From contig JAEZID010000122.1 of NCBI GenBank assembly GCA_023416195.1, forward strand, positions 1 through 7,911: DNA of 7,911 bases, written 5' to 3'. Source of the DNA: Pseudomonadota bacterium. Lineage in GTDB: Bacteria; Pseudomonadota; Alphaproteobacteria; Azospirillales; Azospirillaceae. The notes beneath the pieces were generated by a model, which did no database searches, had not been told where the DNA came from, and saw only the letters and a program-made list of their open reading frames with translations. Shown here piece after piece: positions 1 through 6,473 of this stretch (the stretch's first letter is position 1; every line of letters starts with the position of its first letter). The position numbers and the translations under genes were made by a program.

Positions 1-377
1 CGGTAGGTCAGCCAGCCGCGCACCACGTCGCCGCCCAGCGCCCCCGGCAGCACCTGCCCGAAGAACAACCCGGCGAACATCAGCTTCATGGCCAGCGCGC
101 GGGGCAGCCGCGTGCCGGCGGCCCACACGGCGTCGCGCCAGCGCTCGCCCGCGCAGAGCACGGCCAGAAGCTTGGCGGCGAAGCCGACGGCCAGCCACGC
201 CGGGTCGGCCCCGGCGATGCGGTCCCATACCCCCGACCAGTCGGCGCGGGAGGCGAGCAGGCCCAACACCGCCAGCGTCACCGCCAGCTTGGCGAGCAGC
301 AGCAGGCGCCCGCCGGCCTTGGGGGCGGGCAGGTCGCTCGAATCGGTTTGGTCGATGCTGAGGTCGTGCGTGCTCAA
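1..377 (-). CDS. Lysylphosphatidylglycerol synthase TM-region family (UPF0104/COG0392) membrane protein, partial
   Basis: The first 125 codons are visible; the 3' part runs off the left edge. After a polar head of about 24 residues (STHDLSIDQTDSS...), the protein has hydrophobic segments at about 25-42, 58-76 and 94-112. It contains GERWRDAV (77-84) and the family-typical FFGQVLPGALGGDVVRGW (105-122), whose GGD-V-R element is characteristic of the integral membrane domain shared by MprF flippases and COG0392 proteins (PF03706). That family translocates or transfers lipid-linked groups, and members often sit beside glycosyltransferases. The exact substrate cannot be told here. The start is a TTG: no in-frame ATG or GTG lies between it and the upstream in-frame stop, which is the terminator codon of the glycosyltransferase gene. 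The Shine-Dalgarno is weak. The gene begins 33 bases after the glycosyltransferase stop, so it is probably in the same operon. Family call is fairly sure; start is moderate. Confidence 0.8.
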   Translation of the reverse strand, partial: MSTHDLSIDQTDSSDLPAPKAGGRLLLLAKLAVTLAVLGLLASRADWSGVWDRIAGADPAWLAVGFAAKLLAVLCAGERWRDAVWAAGTRLPRALAMKLMFAGLFFGQVLPGALGGDVVRGWLTY

Positions 378-410
378 ATCCGTACCGGCGTCGCGAAAAG
401 GCGGCGCACT

Positions 411-1340
411 CTACCCTTTGGCGGATACCGCGTCCATGGCGGCAAGCACGCCGGGCACGTCCATCGCCGCGAAGTCCGGCCGATGATGCACGGTGATGCG
501 CGGGCCGCTGGCGTGAATCGGGACGGACGCGTCGGAGAAAAGCCCCACCGTGGGGCAGCCGACGGCGGCGACCAGATGCGTCGGGCCGGTGTCGTTGCCC
601 ACCGCCGCCCAGGCCCGGCGGGCCAGTCCGGCGATCTCCGGCACCTTGGTGCGGTCGGTCAGGTCGACGGCCTGCGGGCAGGCGGCGGCGATGGCCTTGG
701 CGAGGTCGGCCTCGATGGCGGTGCCCAGCACCACCGGAGTCACACCGCGCGCGGCCAGACGTGCCGCCAGCTCGGCGTACCGTTCGACCGGCCAGCGCTT
801 GTCCGGCCGTCCGGGGGAAGAGCCGGGGATCAGCAGCGCGTAAGGGGGCGTGAGGCCGAAACGGCTGGTGTCGGCGTCCAGCCAGGACAGGTCCGGCACC
901 GGGTCCAGCGTGATGCCGAAGGGCGCCAGCTGGCGGGCGTAGCGCGCCAGCACCGGCACCGTGCGCCGCCCCGGATAGCGGTCGGGGTGGGAGGCGCCGC
1001 GCGCCGTGCCCGACCATTCCGGCCAGGGACCGGGGGCGAGCAGCCAGAAATACCGTTCCGTCCGCGACTGGCTTTGCAGGTCGTAGACGCGGTCGAACCG
1101 CCCGGCGCGCAGCATCCGCCGCACCGCGAGGTAGGCGCCGAGCGAGCGTTCGCGCGGGTCCTCCAGAACCTCGTCGAACAGGCCGCTCATGCGGGCGAGC
1201 GGGGCCAGCGACGGGATGGTCAGCAGGGCCAGACGGTCGCCCGCGTGGTGCCGGCGGATGGCCGAAAAGGCCGTCTGCGCCAGGAAGAAGTCGCCGAAGG
1301 CCCCCAGTTTGATGACCAGTACCCGGCGCTTCTCCGTCAT
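411..1340 (-). CDS. Family 9 glycosyltransferase, heptosyltransferase-like (COG0859)
   Basis: This is a 309-residue cytosolic GT-B-type transferase of the ADP-heptose:LPS heptosyltransferase family, which adds sugars to lipid A core or other glycan acceptors from nucleotide-sugar donors. The N-terminal domain opens with RVLVIKLGAFGDFFLA (6-21), the usual glycine-containing acceptor-side loop. The C-terminal donor domain has IPGSSPGRPDKRWP (171-184) and the signature VGNDTGPTHLVAAVGCPTVGLF (247-268), including the D-TGPTH element. It is slightly shorter than the usual 320-350 residues but appears complete. The ATG overlaps the stop of the upstream O-antigen ligase gene by four bases (ATGA, 1337-1340), with a GGAGGGA Shine-Dalgarno at 1343-1349. 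The same frame stays open far upstream to about 2708, but that extension lies inside the ligase gene and a repeat and is not coding. The neighbours point to lipopolysaccharide or related glycan assembly. Sugar specificity (heptose or another) is not readable from sequence. Confidence 0.9.
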   Translation of the reverse strand: MTEKRRVLVIKLGAFGDFFLAQTAFSAIRRHHAGDRLALLTIPSLAPLARMSGLFDEVLEDPRERSLGAYLAVRRMLRAGRFDRVYDLQSQSRTERYFWLLAPGPWPEWSGTARGASHPDRYPGRRTVPVLARYARQLAPFGITLDPVPDLSWLDADTSRFGLTPPYALLIPGSSPGRPDKRWPVERYAELAARLAARGVTPVVLGTAIEADLAKAIAAACPQAVDLTDRTKVPEIAGLARRAWAAVGNDTGPTHLVAAVGCPTVGLFSDASVPIHASGPRITVHHRPDFAAMDVPGVLAAMDAVSAKG

Positions 1341-2572
1341 CGTCCCTCCGACGGCGCGCGGGCGGCCAGCCGCAGCATCAGGCCGGACGCCAGGATGCCC
1401 GCCATCCACCACGCCTGCCAGATGCCGTAGGCCGTGCTGATCATGGCGAGGCCCGCCGCGAACAGGGCCAGGGCGAAGGGTTGGTCCTCCCGCTCCATCC
1501 GCGCCGTGCCGGCCAGCAGCAGCAGCGACGCGGCGAGGGTCAGCAGCGCGCCGACCGCGCCCAACTCCAGCCAGACCTGAAGGAAGGCGTTGTGCGGGTG
1601 GAGCGGCAGCAGGCTGTCGGTGATGGGGCCGAAGCGCGACACCTCCCCGTTGGGCGTCAGCGCGCGCGAGGCGTCGATGCCTTGGCCGAACAGCGGGGTG
1701 CTCAGCGCCCGGTCGGCGGCCATGCCCCAGATCTCGACCCGGTGCTGGGCGGAGCGGAACAGCCAGTCCGCCGCGTCCAGATCCAGCACGCGGTCGAGCG
1801 TCAGGACCAGCGGGATCACGCCGACGAAGGCCACCGCCAGCGCCGTCCCCAGCGCGCCGCGCACCAGCCGGGGCGACCACGCCGCGACGGCGAAGGTGAC
1901 GACGCCGATGGCGATGCCCAGCATGGCCGACCGGCTGGTCAGCAGCAGGCACACCGCCGCGTAGCCAATGGGCAGCAGCAGCGCGACGCCCCGGCGACCG
2001 GCGCGGCCCAGCGCCATCGCCGCCGGCCAGACCAGCAGGCTCAGCAGCACGGCGGTGCGCTTCGGCACGTTGCTTTCGCTGACCGGGAAATCGGCCGGCA
2101 CGGCGTTCCACCAGCGGTGCAGGGGGAAGTCGGTCGCGGCCTCGACCGCGAAGACGGTCACGCCCGCGAAAACGCCCGCCAGGAACAGCCCGGCCAGCCG
2201 CCGCGCCTCCACGGCGGGCAGCGACGACACCCAGGCCCCGCCGGCCAGCGCGCCCAGCCCGATGTAGGCGATCTCCAGAACCGTCACCCCGGCGCGCGGC
2301 GACGGGCTCCACAGAACGGAAACGGCGGCGAGAATCAGGAAGAGCAGCACCACGGCGGTGCCGGGCAAGGCCCGCTGCATCCGGCCCAGCGCGTTGCGCC
2401 GCGCCAGCCCGGCAATGGAAATGACCGTGAAGAGGATGACCCAGACCGGTAGCCCGCGCGGCGCGATGGCGACCAGCGGCCCGAGCAGCAGCGCCGCCGA
2501 ACCGGCCAGGGCCGCCAGGATCACGTCGGGAGGGGCCGTGGAGGAGTCGAGGCGCGACAGGGGAAGGGACAT
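1337..2572 (-). CDS. O-antigen ligase/polymerase family membrane protein (Wzy_C type)
   Basis: This is a 411-residue polytopic inner-membrane protein with about ten or more hydrophobic segments, for example near residues 17-36 and 38-56. The diagnostic part is the LHPHNAFLQVWLELGAVG stretch with H325, H327 and N328, followed by a leucine-rich helix. It matches the conserved periplasmic His-containing loop of the WaaL/Wzy_C family (PF04932). Family members either join O-antigen from undecaprenyl diphosphate to lipid A core in the periplasm, or polymerise or ligate other glycans. Family membership alone does not separate ligase from polymerase. The ATG at 2572 starts immediately before MSLPLSRLDSS and gives a normal family length; no strong Shine-Dalgarno precedes it. 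The gene overlaps the downstream glycosyltransferase by four bases, which makes a shared polysaccharide operon very likely. A promoter would have to lie in the short region between it and the repeat doublet; none is convincing. Confidence 0.87.
   Translation of the reverse strand: MSLPLSRLDSSTAPPDVILAALAGSAALLLGPLVAIAPRGLPVWVILFTVISIAGLARRNALGRMQRALPGTAVVLLFLILAAVSVLWSPSPRAGVTVLEIAYIGLGALAGGAWVSSLPAVEARRLAGLFLAGVFAGVTVFAVEAATDFPLHRWWNAVPADFPVSESNVPKRTAVLLSLLVWPAAMALGRAGRRGVALLLPIGYAAVCLLLTSRSAMLGIAIGVVTFAVAAWSPRLVRGALGTALAVAFVGVIPLVLTLDRVLDLDAADWLFRSAQHRVEIWGMAADRALSTPLFGQGIDASRALTPNGEVSRFGPITDSLLPLHPHNAFLQVWLELGAVGALLTLAASLLLLAGTARMEREDQPFALALFAAGLAMISTAYGIWQAWWMAGILASGLMLRLAARAPSEGR
1343..1349 (-). 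promoter_or_regulatory. Shine-Dalgarno of the glycosyltransferase gene
   Basis: On the minus strand GGAGGGA lies just before the ATG at 1340, with the GGAGG core four bases upstream. It sits inside the last codons of the O-antigen ligase gene. It decides the start of the glycosyltransferase and supports coupled translation through the ATGA overlap. Confidence 0.7.
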
Positions 2573-2650
2573 AAGGGCTCGCGTCCGAAGGGCACGGCGC
2601 GCGGCTTAACAGATGGCCGGTGGGAAAGCAACCGGGACGGGCGGCTTCTG
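2573..2650 (-). other. Leader of the O-antigen ligase gene, no clear promoter
   Basis: This 78-base stretch separates the repeat doublet from the ligase ATG. Read leftwards it contains a TTGCTT element and, downstream, a TGTTAA; the spacing between them is only about 14 bases, so they do not make a good sigma-70 pair. No operator, hairpin or small gene stands out. The polysaccharide operon may have a weak or alternative-sigma promoter here, or be read from upstream. Confidence 0.3.
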
Positions 2651-2748
2651 CCCCCTCCCTAGCCCTCTCCCGCTTTGCGGGAGAGGGGACTGCCGCCGCA
2701 ATGCCCAAGTTCCCTCTCCCGCGCAGCGGGGGAGGGTTAGGGAGGGGG
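2651..2748. repeat. Inverted pair of REP-like GC-rich palindromic units (BIME-like doublet)
   Basis: Two copies of a ~39-nt unit face each other: 2651-2689 on the + strand and the reverse complement of 2711-2748. They differ at about five positions and are separated by about 21 bases. Each contains its own hairpin: 2663-2673 pairs perfectly with 2677-2687 (11 bp, TTT loop), and 2712-2722 pairs with 2726-2736 (11 bp with one T-G pair, GCA loop). Both flank a CCCTCCCTA(G/A) tail. The two units could also pair with each other into one long stem. This is the architecture of REP/BIME elements that scatter through intergenic DNA in many GC-rich proteobacteria. It lies between the chemoreceptor stop and the ligase start, which both read leftwards. 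Copy number in the genome is not visible here. Confidence 0.85.
2663..2736 (-). terminator. Possible transcription terminator or mRNA-stabilising hairpins after the chemoreceptor gene
   Basis: The two strong stems of the repeat doublet begin about 20 bases after the chemoreceptor stop codon at 2758. In RNA read leftwards they would form very stable GC-rich hairpins. There is no downstream T-tract, so a classical intrinsic terminator is not shown. The role as terminator, 3'-end protector or simply a mobile repeat is inferred from position. Confidence 0.35.
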
Positions 2749-2757
2749 GAAGATCCC

Positions 2758-5160
2758 TTACGCCGACCGCACCTTGTTCAGGAAGCCGTGCACCTCGCCC
2801 CGCAGATGCTCGGCCTGCTGGGCCAGCGTGCGGCTGGCCTGGAGCACCGCGTCGGCGGCCCCGCCGGTCTTGCTGGCGGCCGAGGTCACCTCGGCGATGT
2901 TCTGCATCACCTCCTGCGTGCCTGCGGCGGCCTGATGGACGTTCTCGGCGATCTCGCGGGTGGCGAGGCCCTGCTGCTCCATCGCGTGGGCGATGTCGGT
3001 CACCGTGCGGCTGATGGTGGTCACCGCCTCGGAAATGGTGCGGATCGCGTCCACCGCGCCGCCGGTCGCGGCCTGCATCTCGGCCACCTGATTCGAGATC
3101 TCCTCGGTCGCCTTGGCGGTCTGGCCGGCGAGGTTCTTGACCTCCGTCGCCACCACCGCGAAGCCCTTGCCGGCCTCCCCGGCGCGGGCGGCCTCGATGG
3201 TCGCGTTCAGGGCGAGCAGGTTGGTCTGCTCGGCGATCTCGCCGATCAGGTCCACGACCTGACCGATGCGCTGCGCGGCCTCGGCCAGCCCCTCGACGAT
3301 GGCGTTGGTCTCGTTGGCCTTCTCGGCGGCGCCCACGGCGGCGCTGGAACTGGCGTTCAGCTGGCGCGAGATTTCGCCGATGGAGGAGGACAGCTCCTCC
3401 GCCGCCGCCGCGACCGTCTGCACGTTGCTCGACGCCTGTTCCGACGCCGAGGCGACGGCGCTCGACTTCGCGGTGGTCAGGGCGGCGTCGGACGACATCT
3501 CCTGCGCGTCGCGGCCCAGCGTGCTGGCGGATTCGGTCAGCGACTGGACGACGCCGGACACCGCCTGCTCGAAGCCGTTGGCGAACTCGTTCATGGTGCG
3601 GCGGCGGTCGGCGTCGATCTGCCGGCGCATCTCCTCCCGCTCCGTCTCCATGCGCTGCATCTCCAGCGCGTTTTCCTTGAAGACGCTGAGCGCATCGGCA
3701 ATGGCGCGCAGCTCGTCCTTGCGGTCGCCGCCGGGGATGTCCACGGTCAGGTCGCCCTCGGCCAGACGGCCCATGGCGCCGGTCATGGCATGCAGCGGGT
3801 GGGTGATCGCGCGGTCGATGATCCACGCCGCCACCGCGCCCAGGGCCAGCGCCACGGCGGCGCCGATGGCGATGAACATGCCGGCGCGGGCGCGGCCATC
3901 CTCGCGGTCGTCGCGCTGGATGGCGACCAGCTGGGCCACCTGATCGCTGACCGACCCGGCCGCCGTGGCCATCGCCTTGGACGCGGCGCGCTGGCTGTCC
4001 GTCGTGGCGACCAGGGACGCGAATTCCTGGTCGAAGGCCTGCGCCGCCTCGGTGGCCGCCGCGACGAGCGCGCGCCCCTCCGCATCGACCAGCACGGCGC
4101 CGGCCTGCCGGGCGAGCTCCAGCGTTTCCTTCACCGCCGAGGTCACGGCGGTGCGGGATTCGGCGCCGCCGGCCAGCAGGAAGTCGCGCTGGCCCAGCAT
4201 GGCGCCCTGCGCGCTCTGGACCAGCCGCATGGCGACGCCGCGCAGCAGGACGGCCTCGTTCACCTCGCTCTGGGCGAAGTTGGCGGCCTCCTGGAGGGCG
4301 GCGGACACGGCCACCTGATTTTCCTGCAATTCATGGGCGAGCTTCAGGATCTGCTGGGCTTGACGGTCGAGAATCTGGATCCGGGCCGGGGGAATCTCGT
4401 CGGCCTCGCTGGCGCGGGCCTGCTCGAAGGCAGCGCGGTAGATGCGGGCGGAGGCGACGATCTGCTTCGACAGATCCTCGTCGTTGGTGCCGGCGAGATC
4501 CTTTTCGATGGCCTCGGCCGTGGTCAGCAGACCGGCGATGGTGGTGGACGCGGCCTCGACCGTGGCGGGAGCGCGCGTGCGCACGAACTCGGATTGCAGG
4601 CGGCGGGCCTCCAGCACGGCTTCGATCAGGCGGTCGGCGCGGTCGGCGGTGTCGCGGCTCTGCCGGACCGCGTGTTCCGCGTCCTTGAAGCTGACCATGT
4701 TCTGGTCGTAACGCTCCGACTGCTGCGCGCCGATCTTCGTGGCGATGTCCTTCAGGGCGTTGGCGCGCGTTTCCATGCTCTGGGTGCGCGCGCGCGCTTC
4801 CTTGTCCTGGGCGACGAAGTTGGCGAAGGCGGCGCGATAGCCGTCGATGCCCGCCAGGATGTCGTCCACGAGGCGCGCGCTGCCGGCGTCGTTCAGCGCG
4901 GATTTGGAATCCTGCGCCTCGGCGCGCAGCGCGTCCAGCATGCCGGGAACGTTGGAGGCGGCCTGCGCGTCACGCTCGGTGACGAAGCGGGCCTCTTCGA
5001 TGCGCACGGTCTTCAGCCGCGCGTCCAGCTCCGCCGTGTGTGCGGCCAGATCGACGCGCCCGGCATAGGTGCGCAAGCTGTTCCAGCCCACGAAGGCCAC
5101 GGCGACCGTCAATAGAAGGACGGTTGCAAAACCGAGTGCGATCCGCGTACCGATCGTCAT
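2758..5160 (-). CDS. Methyl-accepting chemotaxis protein with a long helical sensor region (HBM-like)
   Basis: This is an 800-residue transmembrane chemoreceptor. TM1 is at about 7-26 and TM2 at about 428-448, leaving a periplasmic sensor of about 400 residues. HAMP follows at about 449-502 (HPLHAMTGAMGRLAEGDLTVDIPG...DELRAIADAL). The cytoplasmic signalling domain runs to the end, with the hairpin-tip signature EIAEQTNLLALNATIEAARA at 641-660 and GKGFAVVATEVKNLA at 664-678, which bind CheA and CheW. The sensor is all-helical and resembles helical bimodular (HBM, PF16591) domains, but is longer than the usual ~250 residues and looks like three repeats of about 133 residues. No C-terminal CheR/CheB-binding pentapeptide is present; it ends in HGFLNKVRSA. 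The ATG at 5160 was chosen because TM1 starts right after it and GGGGGGAG (5171-5178) precedes it by ten bases; an ORF start at 5289 would add 43 unlikely residues. Known HBM receptors often sense organic acids; the ligand here is unknown. Confidence 0.93.
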   Translation of the reverse strand: MTIGTRIALGFATVLLLTVAVAFVGWNSLRTYAGRVDLAAHTAELDARLKTVRIEEARFVTERDAQAASNVPGMLDALRAEAQDSKSALNDAGSARLVDDILAGIDGYRAAFANFVAQDKEARARTQSMETRANALKDIATKIGAQQSERYDQNMVSFKDAEHAVRQSRDTADRADRLIEAVLEARRLQSEFVRTRAPATVEAASTTIAGLLTTAEAIEKDLAGTNDEDLSKQIVASARIYRAAFEQARASEADEIPPARIQILDRQAQQILKLAHELQENQVAVSAALQEAANFAQSEVNEAVLLRGVAMRLVQSAQGAMLGQRDFLLAGGAESRTAVTSAVKETLELARQAGAVLVDAEGRALVAAATEAAQAFDQEFASLVATTDSQRAASKAMATAAGSVSDQVAQLVAIQRDDREDGRARAGMFIAIGAAVALALGAVAAWIIDRAITHPLHAMTGAMGRLAEGDLTVDIPGGDRKDELRAIADALSVFKENALEMQRMETEREEMRRQIDADRRRTMNEFANGFEQAVSGVVQSLTESASTLGRDAQEMSSDAALTTAKSSAVASASEQASSNVQTVAAAAEELSSSIGEISRQLNASSSAAVGAAEKANETNAIVEGLAEAAQRIGQVVDLIGEIAEQTNLLALNATIEAARAGEAGKGFAVVATEVKNLAGQTAKATEEISNQVAEMQAATGGAVDAIRTISEAVTTISRTVTDIAHAMEQQGLATREIAENVHQAAAGTQEVMQNIAEVTSAASKTGGAADAVLQASRTLAQQAEHLRGEVHGFLNKVRSA

Positions 5161-5170
5161 GGAAACCGGG

Positions 5171-5178
5171 CTCCCCCC
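5171..5178 (-). promoter_or_regulatory. Shine-Dalgarno of the chemoreceptor gene
   Basis: GGGGGGAG on the minus strand ends ten bases before the ATG at 5160. It fixes the chemoreceptor start just ahead of the first membrane segment and argues against the in-frame ATG at 5289. Confidence 0.6.
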
Positions 5179-5190
5179 GCTGGTCAGCCG

Positions 5191-5240
5191 AATAGCCGTA
5201 TTTTTTATTAGAGTATAAACCGTTAACAATCGGTTTGGTA
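5191..5240 (-). promoter_or_regulatory. AT-rich promoter-like region upstream of the chemoreceptor, with an inverted repeat
   Basis: This is the only clearly AT-rich stretch in the window. Read leftwards it contains TATACT (5212-5217), one mismatch from the sigma-70 -10 hexamer, about 50 bases before the ATG; no good -35 lies at the normal distance. An inverted repeat AAACCG/CGGTTT occupies 5217-5222 and 5231-5236. Overlapping it, on the minus strand, is CAAA-N7-TTAAC (5222-5237), which keeps the second half of the CtrA consensus TTAA-N7-TTAAC but only two of four bases of the first. It very probably holds the chemoreceptor promoter, because the gene upstream ends at 5295. The specific boxes are uncertain. 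Confidence 0.45.
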
Positions 5241-5294
5241 TGACCAGATTATCGCACCCTGATCGGCACGGACGTCCGCCGGATGTCATCGGGG

Positions 5295-6473
5295 TCAGAA
5301 GCGATCGGACATCCAGGGGCTCGGCCCCGCGAAGACGCGGGACGCGGCGGCGACGGCCTTGTCATCCCCCTCCAGCAGTCCGATCTGCCGCAGCAGCGGC
5401 GCTCCCTTGTGTCCGCTGTAGAGGGTGGACAAAGTCGAGACATTCAGCGAAAGCCGCGCGGATTTCGGGGGCGGCGTGCGTGAAACGACGCCGCGCCCGC
5501 CGGCGACGGACAGGGTGAAGGCCCCCGCGTTGGCCGGGAACAGCGGGTCGGTCACGTCCAGCGTCAGTTCGGCGTCCACCCCCGCCGGATAGCCGCGCCG
5601 GGTCAGCGCCGCTTCGATGTCCACGATGCGCAGCAGCCATTCCTCCCGCGCATCGATCCGCAGGCCGGTTTCGACGGTCAGCAGGGCCAACGGATCGTCG
5701 GGACCGCCGCGCCAGTCCACCCGGTCCACCTGCGCCCGGTAGCCGGCCAGAAAGGACAGGGCGAGTCGCGCTGCCCGGCGGCTCAGCAGGCAATGGTCGG
5801 CGACGGTCAGGCGCCGTTCCTTGGGCGCGGTGACCGCGATGTAGCCCTCCGGCCCCGCCGGGCCGTTCAGCCGGTAGACGTCGGTCGGTTCCCCGTCCGG
5901 GTTCAGCGCGAAGGTCCACAGCCCTTCGTTGCGCTCCGGCAGGCCGTTGGCGGTTTCCAGCACGGTGCGCCGCAGCGCGGCCAGTGGGGCCGCGTCCGAC
6001 GCGTCGATGCGCGTGATGACGCCGTCTCCGGGCACGGGGACCACCAACGCTGATGGAGGCGCGCTCCAGTTCAGCCACACGCCGGCCTTTCCGTAGCCGG
6101 CCTTCGTGTACAGCGGCAGCGTCGCCGGGTAGAGCACCGACAGCGCCGCGCCGCCCGCGCGCGCCTCGTCCAGCACGTTGCGGATCAGCGTGGTGCCGTG
6201 GCCGCGCCCGCGCTCCGCCGGATCGACGGCAACCACCGCCACGCCCTGGGCCGGCACCGGCCGACCGCCGAACCACTGGTTCATGCCCCAGACGGCCGCG
6301 CTGCCGACGGTGCGCCCGTTTGCCCGGAGCGCGCGCAGCACCTCCGGCCCGAAGACGGCGACGGCGCGGTCGAAATGCTCGCGCGGCAGCCCGAAGCCCT
6401 GCCGGGCCAGCAGGGCGACCGCGTCCATTTCGCCGGGGAACAGGGGGCCGAAGCCCCCTTCGCCAGCGCTCAC
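5295..6473 (-). CDS. Eis-like GNAT N-acetyltransferase with C-terminal SCP2-like domain
   Basis: This is a 392-residue soluble protein with the layout of the Eis family: N-terminal GNAT domain, second GNAT-like domain, and C-terminal sterol-carrier-like domain. The acetyl-CoA pyrophosphate loop is ERGRGHG (87-93) in VAVDPAERGRGHGTTLIR. LYTKAGYG (121-128) matches the Eis segment that carries the catalytic tyrosine, here Y122. The chain ends in WMSDRF, so its C-terminal residue is Phe, as in mycobacterial Eis, where the terminal carboxylate acts in catalysis. The last ~80 residues (AFTLSVAGGRGVV... LSTLYSGHKGAP... SRVFAGPSPW) fit SCP2-like domains. I chose the GTG at 6473 because it overlaps the upstream stop as GTGA and keeps the PLFPGEMDAVALLARQGFG strand-helix start; the ATG at 6428 would give 377 residues and remove part of it. 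Eis enzymes acetylate amines such as aminoglycosides or lysines, but the substrate here is unknown and resistance should not be assumed. Confidence 0.85.
   Translation of the reverse strand: MSAGEGGFGPLFPGEMDAVALLARQGFGLPREHFDRAVAVFGPEVLRALRANGRTVGSAAVWGMNQWFGGRPVPAQGVAVVAVDPAERGRGHGTTLIRNVLDEARAGGAALSVLYPATLPLYTKAGYGKAGVWLNWSAPPSALVVPVPGDGVITRIDASDAAPLAALRRTVLETANGLPERNEGLWTFALNPDGEPTDVYRLNGPAGPEGYIAVTAPKERRLTVADHCLLSRRAARLALSFLAGYRAQVDRVDWRGGPDDPLALLTVETGLRIDAREEWLLRIVDIEAALTRRGYPAGVDAELTLDVTDPLFPANAGAFTLSVAGGRGVVSRTPPPKSARLSLNVSTLSTLYSGHKGAPLLRQIGLLEGDDKAVAAASRVFAGPSPWMSDRF
6442..6459 (-). other. Perfect UUCG-tetraloop hairpin near the start of the Eis-like gene
   Basis: On the minus strand AGGGGGC (6459-6453), TTCG (6452-6449) and GCCCCCT (6448-6442) form a 7-bp stem closed by a C-G pair on a UUCG loop, an exceptionally stable RNA tetraloop class. 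It lies ten bases past the synthetase stop, between the GTG and ATG start candidates of the acetyltransferase. No T-tract follows, so it is not a standard terminator. It could slow ribosomes, tune coupled translation, or be chance in a GC-rich coding stretch. Confidence 0.5.

Noticed and set aside
348..1430. A 360-codon + strand open frame across the glycosyltransferase
   Set aside because: Its composition is arginine-, glycine- and histidine-rich and it is a mirror of the real gene on the other strand. Similar + strand frames at 88-486 and 1481-2452 were rejected for the same reason.
1341..2708. The minus-strand open frame continuing upstream of the glycosyltransferase
   Set aside because: This stretch overlaps the O-antigen ligase gene in another frame and begins inside the palindromic repeat, giving a low-complexity arginine-rich peptide. 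The real start is the ATG at 1340 with a good Shine-Dalgarno.
2620..5115. An 831-codon open frame on the + strand antisense to the chemoreceptor
   Set aside because: It is rich in H, G, R, L and D with no domain logic, and the opposite strand has an unmistakable full chemoreceptor. Long antisense open frames are expected at this GC content.
5269..5278. CGGACGTCCG perfect 10-base palindrome between the acetyltransferase stop and the chemoreceptor
   Set aside because: It is short, GC-rich, without a loop or T-tract, and likely by chance; no partner copy or known operator motif was seen.
5161..5289. A 43-residue N-terminal extension of the chemoreceptor
   Set aside because: It would cross the AT-rich promoter-like region, carries no signal or domain, and the ATG at 5160 has a Shine-Dalgarno and leads straight into TM1.
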